DNA from: Accumulibacter sp003538495
Lineage (GTDB): Bacteria > Pseudomonadota > Gammaproteobacteria > Burkholderiales > Rhodocyclaceae
Assembly: GCF_029255145.1 (NCBI RefSeq)
Contig: NZ_JAPUVQ010000027.1
Coordinates: 16,331-80,330 of the forward strand
Length of the DNA stretch: 64,000 bases
Reading direction: 5' to 3'
Part shown: piece by piece, positions 59,658-64,000 of the stretch
Layout: the number at the start of each line of letters is the position of its first letter
Numbering within the stretch: the stretch's first letter is position 1
The notes under the pieces: generated by a model
Seen by the model: only the letters and a program-made list of their open reading frames with translations
Told to the model about the DNA's origin: nothing
Database searches by the model: none
Made by a program: the position numbers and the translations under genes

Positions 59658-61916
59658 ATGATTGCCCAGGAACTCGAAGTAAGTTTGCACATGGCATTTG
59701 TCGAAGCGCGGCAGAAGCGCCATGAGTTCATCACCGTCGAACACCTGCTGCTGGCGCTGCTCGATAACCCGTCAGCGGCCGAGGCGATGCGCGCCTGTGG
59801 CGCCAGCATCGAGCAGTTGCGCAAGGATCTGATCAGGTTCATTGGCGAACACACGCCAACCGTCGCCGGTGACGATGAAATCGACACGCAACCGACGCTG
59901 GGTTTCCAGCGGGTGATCCAGCGCGCCATCCTGCACGTCCAGTCATCGGGCCGCAAAGAAGTCAACGGCGCCAACGTTCTGGTGGCGATCTTCGGCGAAA
60001 AGGATTCGCACGCCGTCTACTACCTGCAAAAACAGGGCATCACGCGCCTCGACGTGGTCAATTTCATTTCGCACGGAATCAGCAAGATTCCCCAGAGCGC
60101 ACCTCGCGGCGACCCGGAAGTCGAGACGGAAGGCGACCAGCAAAGTCCGGCCGGGCCTCTCGAGAGCTACACCATCAACCTCAATGCCTTGGCTCTGCAG
60201 GGCAAGATCGACCCCCTAATCGGTCGGGACCGAGAGCTCGAGCGCGTCATCCAGACGCTCTGCCGTCGGCGAAAGAACAACCCCTTGCTGGTTGGCGAGG
60301 CCGGCGTGGGCAAGACGGCCATTGCCGAAGGGCTGGCGCGGCGGATCGTCGAGTGCGACATCCCGGAGATCCTCGCCAAGGCGAACGTGTACTGCCTGGA
60401 CATGGGCTCTCTGCTGGCTGGTACCAAGTATCGTGGCGACTTCGAACAACGTCTGAAAGCGGTTCTCAAACAGCTGAGCGAGAACCCGCAGGCGATCCTG
60501 TTCATCGACGAGATCCATACGCTGATCGGTGCCGGCTCGGCGTCGGGAGGCACCCTTGATGCATCGAACCTGCTCAAGCCCGCGCTGTCATCGGGGCAGT
60601 TGAAATGCGTCGGCGCGACGACCTACAACGAGTACCGCGGTATTTTCGAGAAGGACCACGCGCTGTCGCGGCGGTTCCAGAAGATCGACGTGAGCGAGCC
60701 GTCGAGTGCGGAAGCAGTGGAAATCCTGAAGGGGCTCAAGTCGCGCTTCGAGGCCCACCACGGAATCAAGTATTCTGCCGCCGCATTGACTTCGGCGGTT
60801 GAACTTTCGGTGCGCTTCATCACCGACCGCCACCTGCCCGACAAGGCGATCGACGTCATTGACGAAGCGGGCGCAGCGCAGCGGATCCTGCCCAAGTCCA
60901 AGCAAAAGAAGCTGATCGGCAAGATCGACATCGAGGAGATCGTCGCGAAGATCGCGCGTATCCCGTCCACGCATGTCTCGTCGGACGACCGGAACAGTCT
61001 GAGAAATCTCGACCGTGACCTGAAGGCCGTTGTTTTTGGCCAGAACGCGGCGATCGACGCGCTCACCAGAGCGATCAAGATGGCCCGCTCGGGTCTTGGC
61101 AACCCGACCAAGCCAATCGGCAGCTTCCTTTTCTCGGGCCCCACCGGCGTCGGCAAGACCGAGGTTGCCAAACAACTGGCGTACTGCCTCGGCAATGAAC
61201 TGATCCGCTTCGACATGTCGGAATACATGGAGCGGCACGCGGTGTCGCGCCTGATCGGTGCGCCTCCCGGCTACGTTGGCTTCGACCAGGGCGGACTGCT
61301 GACCGAGGCAGTCACCAAGAAGCCCTACAGCGTGCTGCTGCTCGACGAAATCGAAAAGGCCCATCCCGATATCTACAACATCCTCCTGCAGGTCATGGAT
61401 CACGGTACGCTGACCGACAACAACGGCCGCAAGGCCGACTTCCGGAACGTGATCATCATCATGACCACCAACGCCGGCCAAGAAGCGATCCAGAAAGCGA
61501 CCATGGGCTTCACGCCAACCCGGCAGGCCGGGGATGAAATGGTCGAGATCAAGCGGATCTTTACGCCGGAGTTTCGTAACCGGCTCGACGCCACCATCTC
61601 GTTCAAGTCGCTTGACCACGAGGTGATCATGCGCGTGGTGGACAAGTTCCTGATGCAACTCGAGGCGCAACTTCACGAGAAGAAAGTGGAAGCGGTGTTC
61701 ACGACCGCCCTCAAGGACCATCTTGCCAGACACGGCTTCGACCCGATGATGGGTGCCCGTCCGATGGCCCGTCTGATTCAGGACACCATCCGCGCGTCGC
61801 TGGCCGACGAGTTGCTCTTCGGCCGCCTGGCGCACGGCGGGCACGTGATCGTCGACCTGGACGAGGACCAGAACGTAAGGCTGGTCTTCGAAGAGGAATC
61901 CGAGGCCGTTGCCTGA
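59658..61916 (+). CDS. clpA: ATP-dependent Clp protease ATP-binding subunit ClpA
   Basis: A 752-residue Hsp100 unfoldase. N-terminal Clp_N domain (1-140, binds ClpS); first AAA+ domain with Walker A GEAGVGKTAIAEGLA and Walker B ILFIDEIHTLIGAG; second AAA+ domain with GPTGVGKTEVAKQLA and LLLDEIEKAHPDI; C-terminal D2-small domain with GFDPMMGARPMARLIQ. It unfolds substrates for the ClpP peptidase (not in the window). An RBS (GGAGGAAAAC) lies inside the clpS end. Confidence 0.97.
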   Translation: MIAQELEVSLHMAFVEARQKRHEFITVEHLLLALLDNPSAAEAMRACGASIEQLRKDLIRFIGEHTPTVAGDDEIDTQPTLGFQRVIQRAILHVQSSGRKEVNGANVLVAIFGEKDSHAVYYLQKQGITRLDVVNFISHGISKIPQSAPRGDPEVETEGDQQSPAGPLESYTINLNALALQGKIDPLIGRDRELERVIQTLCRRRKNNPLLVGEAGVGKTAIAEGLARRIVECDIPEILAKANVYCLDMGSLLAGTKYRGDFEQRLKAVLKQLSENPQAILFIDEIHTLIGAGSASGGTLDASNLLKPALSSGQLKCVGATTYNEYRGIFEKDHALSRRFQKIDVSEPSSAEAVEILKGLKSRFEAHHGIKYSAAALTSAVELSVRFITDRHLPDKAIDVIDEAGAAQRILPKSKQKKLIGKIDIEEIVAKIARIPSTHVSSDDRNSLRNLDRDLKAVVFGQNAAIDALTRAIKMARSGLGNPTKPIGSFLFSGPTGVGKTEVAKQLAYCLGNELIRFDMSEYMERHAVSRLIGAPPGYVGFDQGGLLTEAVTKKPYSVLLLDEIEKAHPDIYNILLQVMDHGTLTDNNGRKADFRNVIIIMTTNAGQEAIQKATMGFTPTRQAGDEMVEIKRIFTPEFRNRLDATISFKSLDHEVIMRVVDKFLMQLEAQLHEKKVEAVFTTALKDHLARHGFDPMMGARPMARLIQDTIRASLADELLFGRLAHGGHVIVDLDEDQNVRLVFEEESEAVA

Positions 61917-62000
61917 CGATCGTCGATGCCAAGGACCCTGAGCCCACAAGGCATAGCCTGTTTTTCGCCATCTGAAGACTGAGCACACAAGGCAATTACC

Positions 62001-62495
62001 ATGAGTTTCAAGACCGCCGACCTTCTCGACAACAACGAACAGGAGCTTCGCGATGGCCGCATCCAGGTCGTCACGCCGATGTTCCGGAGTTACGGCGGCC
62101 GGCCATCGTTTGCTGGCCAAGTCGCCACGCTGAAACTTTTCGAGGACAACTCGCTGGTCCGAGAGGTGCTCGGCGAAGACGGCAACGGCAAGGTGCTGGT
62201 GGTTGATGGCGGCGGTTCCATGCGCTGCGCGCTGGTGGGCGACCAGTTGGCGATCCTGGCGCACCGCAACCGCTGGGAGGGAATCGTCCTTTACGGCTGC
62301 ATCAGAGACTCCGGGGACATCAGCGCGATCGATCTTGGCATTCGCGCGCTCAACACCCACCCCCTGAAAAGTGTCAAGAAGGGTATCGGTGAACGCGATC
62401 TGGCTGTAAGCTTTGGCGGCGTAAGGTTCAGACCCGGCCAGTGGATCTATGTCGATTGCGACGGGGTGATGGTCAGCGAGCAAGCCTTGAACTGA
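62001..62495 (+). CDS. rraA: Ribonuclease E activity regulator RraA-like protein
   Basis: A 164-residue RraA family protein: FKTADLLDNNEQELRDG at the start, GQVATLKLFEDNSLVREVL, and the central LVVDGGGSMRCALVGDQLA and GIVLYGCIRDSGDI. E. coli RraA inhibits RNase E; related proteins in this fold act as 4-hydroxy-4-methyl-2-oxoglutarate/oxaloacetate aldolases, and many are annotated so. The R-D pair (GCIRD) fits either. No aromatic-degradation genes lie nearby. Confidence 0.92.
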   Translation: MSFKTADLLDNNEQELRDGRIQVVTPMFRSYGGRPSFAGQVATLKLFEDNSLVREVLGEDGNGKVLVVDGGGSMRCALVGDQLAILAHRNRWEGIVLYGCIRDSGDISAIDLGIRALNTHPLKSVKKGIGERDLAVSFGGVRFRPGQWIYVDCDGVMVSEQALN

Positions 62496-62833
62496 GGATG
62501 GGAAAGACCATCGCTTTCGGTTGCACTGGCCGGTGGCCGTGCAGCAATGGGACCACACTCGGTGGTCGCCGTTTCTGCCGTGGTCTTTGAGTTGGCTCTA
62601 TCCCTGCTGATGATTTGCGCGGGACGCCGTACCACCGAAGCGACGCTGACGGCGGCGCCTTGCCCTTGATGGCCGGCCAGCAGACCCGCTGCGGTTCGGT
62701 CGCCTGGCTCGCAAATTTCGATACACTTCCGTCGTCCGCGGCCACGCTGCATCGGACACGAATGGACCAGATGCGAGACCGCTACGATGCGTCGCGCTAG
62801 CTGCTGTGGAGTTGCCAGAATCGGAGATGAGTT
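62496..62833. other. Non-coding gap between rraA and the ankyrin gene
   Basis: A 338-base stretch with no gene I can support. Open frames exist on both strands but have no recognisable motif and no ribosome site. I see no tRNA, terminator or clear promoter. It may be the remnant of a lost gene. Confidence 0.5.
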
Positions 62834-63340
62834 GTGACCGCTGCCCTTGACCTGCTCAAAGCGATCCGGACAGGCCGCCTGCAAGAAGTTCGTACTTTGC
62901 TGGATGCCGGAACCCCGGTTGAAATCCACGACGGACGGGGCGATCCGGGCTTGCCGCTCGGCGTCGCGTGCTTCATGGGGCACGTCGAGATCGTCCGCGA
63001 ACTGGTCGCCCGCGGTGCCAAAGTTAATTTCCCGGACAACGCGCTTCCCACGTCACCACTGTCAATGGCTATTCGCGGCCGACGGACTGAGGTCGTGAAA
63101 GCCCTGGTCGAAATGGGCGCGAACGTTCCAGACGGAATGAAGACCGGTCTGACCGACCAAGAAATGATGATCGCGCGCTGGCGGGGACGACACTACGAAG
63201 CCAGCGCGGGCAAGCACGACCAACCCGGCGACGAGACCCCGCTGTTCGAGGAGATCGAAATGGTCCGCTGCTACGGAACGGACACGTCCGTGCTCGACGC
63301 CGACCTGATCCGGGCAGCACGCGAAATGGACAAGAAATAG
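62834..63340 (+). CDS. Ankyrin repeat protein
   Basis: A 168-residue protein starting at a GTG preceded by GGAGATGA. Residues about 5-100 form two to three ankyrin repeats: LLKAIRTGRLQEVRTLLDAG, PLGVACFMGHVEIVRELVARG (shown in outline) and SMAIRGRRTEVVKALVEMGA. The remaining 65 residues are charged, with no known domain. Ankyrin repeats mediate protein-protein contacts; the partner is unknown. It stands alone between non-coding stretches. Confidence 0.85.
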   Translation: MTAALDLLKAIRTGRLQEVRTLLDAGTPVEIHDGRGDPGLPLGVACFMGHVEIVRELVARGAKVNFPDNALPTSPLSMAIRGRRTEVVKALVEMGANVPDGMKTGLTDQEMMIARWRGRHYEASAGKHDQPGDETPLFEEIEMVRCYGTDTSVLDADLIRAAREMDKK

Positions 63341-64000
63341 CTGCGCAAGCGGTGCAGCGCGCCGCTCTGGCGAGTCTCGTCGGTTGAAGCCGCAGCGCGT
63401 GCGAGATCCTTGAGATCTGACACTCACCAACCAGCGCATGGTTTCCGCAAGCGGGCGTGCAACCGCCCGCGGCGCGGCAGCTCGGCGCAACCGCTTTCGC
63501 CCATGACGCTCATCAGGTTGCGCGCAGTCAACAGATGAAGCTGGCGATGCGGCTGGTCGCCGCCAGCCGCTGAAGTGGGCCGCGCACGGCCCGGCCACTA
63601 CCGGCGGTCACCGCCGCGATCGCTCCTCCAGAAATGCCGTCGCCAAGTATCATGGCGGCCATGAGCGATGCAGCAGAACATCCGCCGAGCGCCGCCTGGC
63701 AATCAAGACCAAGCTGGGACTGCTGGCGCTGCCGGCGGTAAACACCCTGTTGCTCAATCCCCTGACCTTCCCGCCGCATCGCGACCACCATCTGGTCAAG
63801 CATTATCCGGGCGGCGAACTCAACCTGTGTTTAACATACCAAGAACAACCTCTCTCTTAGCGCAGCCGTTGGCCGCTGTTACGTCCTCCGCTCTCCCGGA
63901 CCTGACCACGTCCCTCATCCCGAGAACGGCGAGAGCGAAATAAAGCGGTCTGCCTGAACGAGCCTGGGACGAAGTGAACGCAAGATGGGCCGGGACACCT
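63341..64000. other. Gene-poor window end with a possible gene remnant
   Basis: No complete gene is visible in this 660-base stretch. On the plus strand a protein-like segment without a start (IKTKLGLLALPAVNTLLLNP, about 63700-63760, continuing FPPHRDHHLVKHYPGGELNL) reads to a stop at about 63860; an ATG at 63661 is in a different frame and stops after 26 codons. This looks like the tail of a broken gene. From about 63830 to the window edge the composition changes and no reading frame is convincing. I cannot identify the family or say what begins at the edge. Confidence 0.4.

Noticed and set aside
60588..62558. A 656-codon open frame antisense to clpA and rraA
   Set aside because: It spans two well-identified genes on the other strand and shows no domain or ribosome site.
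63830..64000. 5' end of a group II intron or insertion sequence
   Set aside because: The sequence has an RNA-like appearance but I see no intron boundary, terminal inverted repeat or target duplication, and no reverse transcriptase or transposase in the window.
1..64000. CRISPR arrays, tRNA or rRNA genes, prophage
   Set aside because: No spaced direct repeats, no cloverleaf-like or rRNA-like stretches and no phage structural genes were seen. The only tandem repeat is the 25-bp triplication at rplS, with no spacers.

Overview
The window is high-GC, gene-dense chromosomal DNA with a betaproteobacterial gene order: gmk-rpoZ-spoT, ilvB-ilvN-ilvC-pssA-leuA, rpsP-rimM-trmD-rplS, xseB-ispA-dxs, lptF/lptG divergent from pepA-holC-valS, and clpS-clpA. 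Gene content and order point to Rhodocyclales, possibly a Candidatus Accumulibacter-like organism. That assignment is inference from gene content, not a database match. I see no rRNA, tRNA, CRISPR array, prophage or intact insertion sequence.

Layout. 1-5.9 kb: the end of a flagellar late-gene cluster (flagellin C-terminus, FlaG, FliD, FliS, a FliT-like protein, a FliK-like protein, an FlhB C-terminal paralogue and a YcgR/PilZ brake). 6.0-10.1 kb (minus): rquA-frdABCD, an E. coli-type quinol:fumarate reductase placed behind the rhodoquinone biosynthesis gene, an apparent anaerobic respiratory module. 10.3-15.7 kb (minus): tatD, dadA, then gmk-rpoZ-spoT (stringent response). 15.8-16.9 kb: small envelope proteins.

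17.0-27.7 kb (minus): a twelve-gene, nearly gapless operon for a hybrid type II secretion / type IV pilus-like machine. It encodes a lytic transglycosylase, GspG, GspF, GspE, PilM-, PilN-, PilO- and PilP-like proteins, a lipoprotein secretin carrying a C-terminal cohesin-like domain, and three further pseudopilins. This is the most distinctive system in the window.

28-38.9 kb: sulfurtransferase and SpoIIAA-like pair; xseB-ispA-dxs-folE2 (isoprenoid and folate-type precursors); the rpsP-rimM-trmD-rplS ribosome operon, with a 25-bp tandem triplication at its end; a large PilZ-like protein of unknown role; a decayed yihY gene next to wrbA and a DUF2069 gene. 39-45 kb: branched-chain amino acid biosynthesis with pssA. 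45-46.9 kb: an ECF sigma factor followed by DUF3619, DUF3106 and RDD membrane or secreted proteins. 46.9-54.5 kb: LPS export permeases lptG/lptF, pepA, holC, valS. 54.6-58.8 kb: fused PabB-PabC, TusA-like protein, BepA-like M48 protease, moaC. 58.9-62.5 kb: cold-shock protein, clpS-clpA, rraA. The last 1.5 kb holds an ankyrin-repeat protein and then non-coding or decayed DNA running to the window edge.
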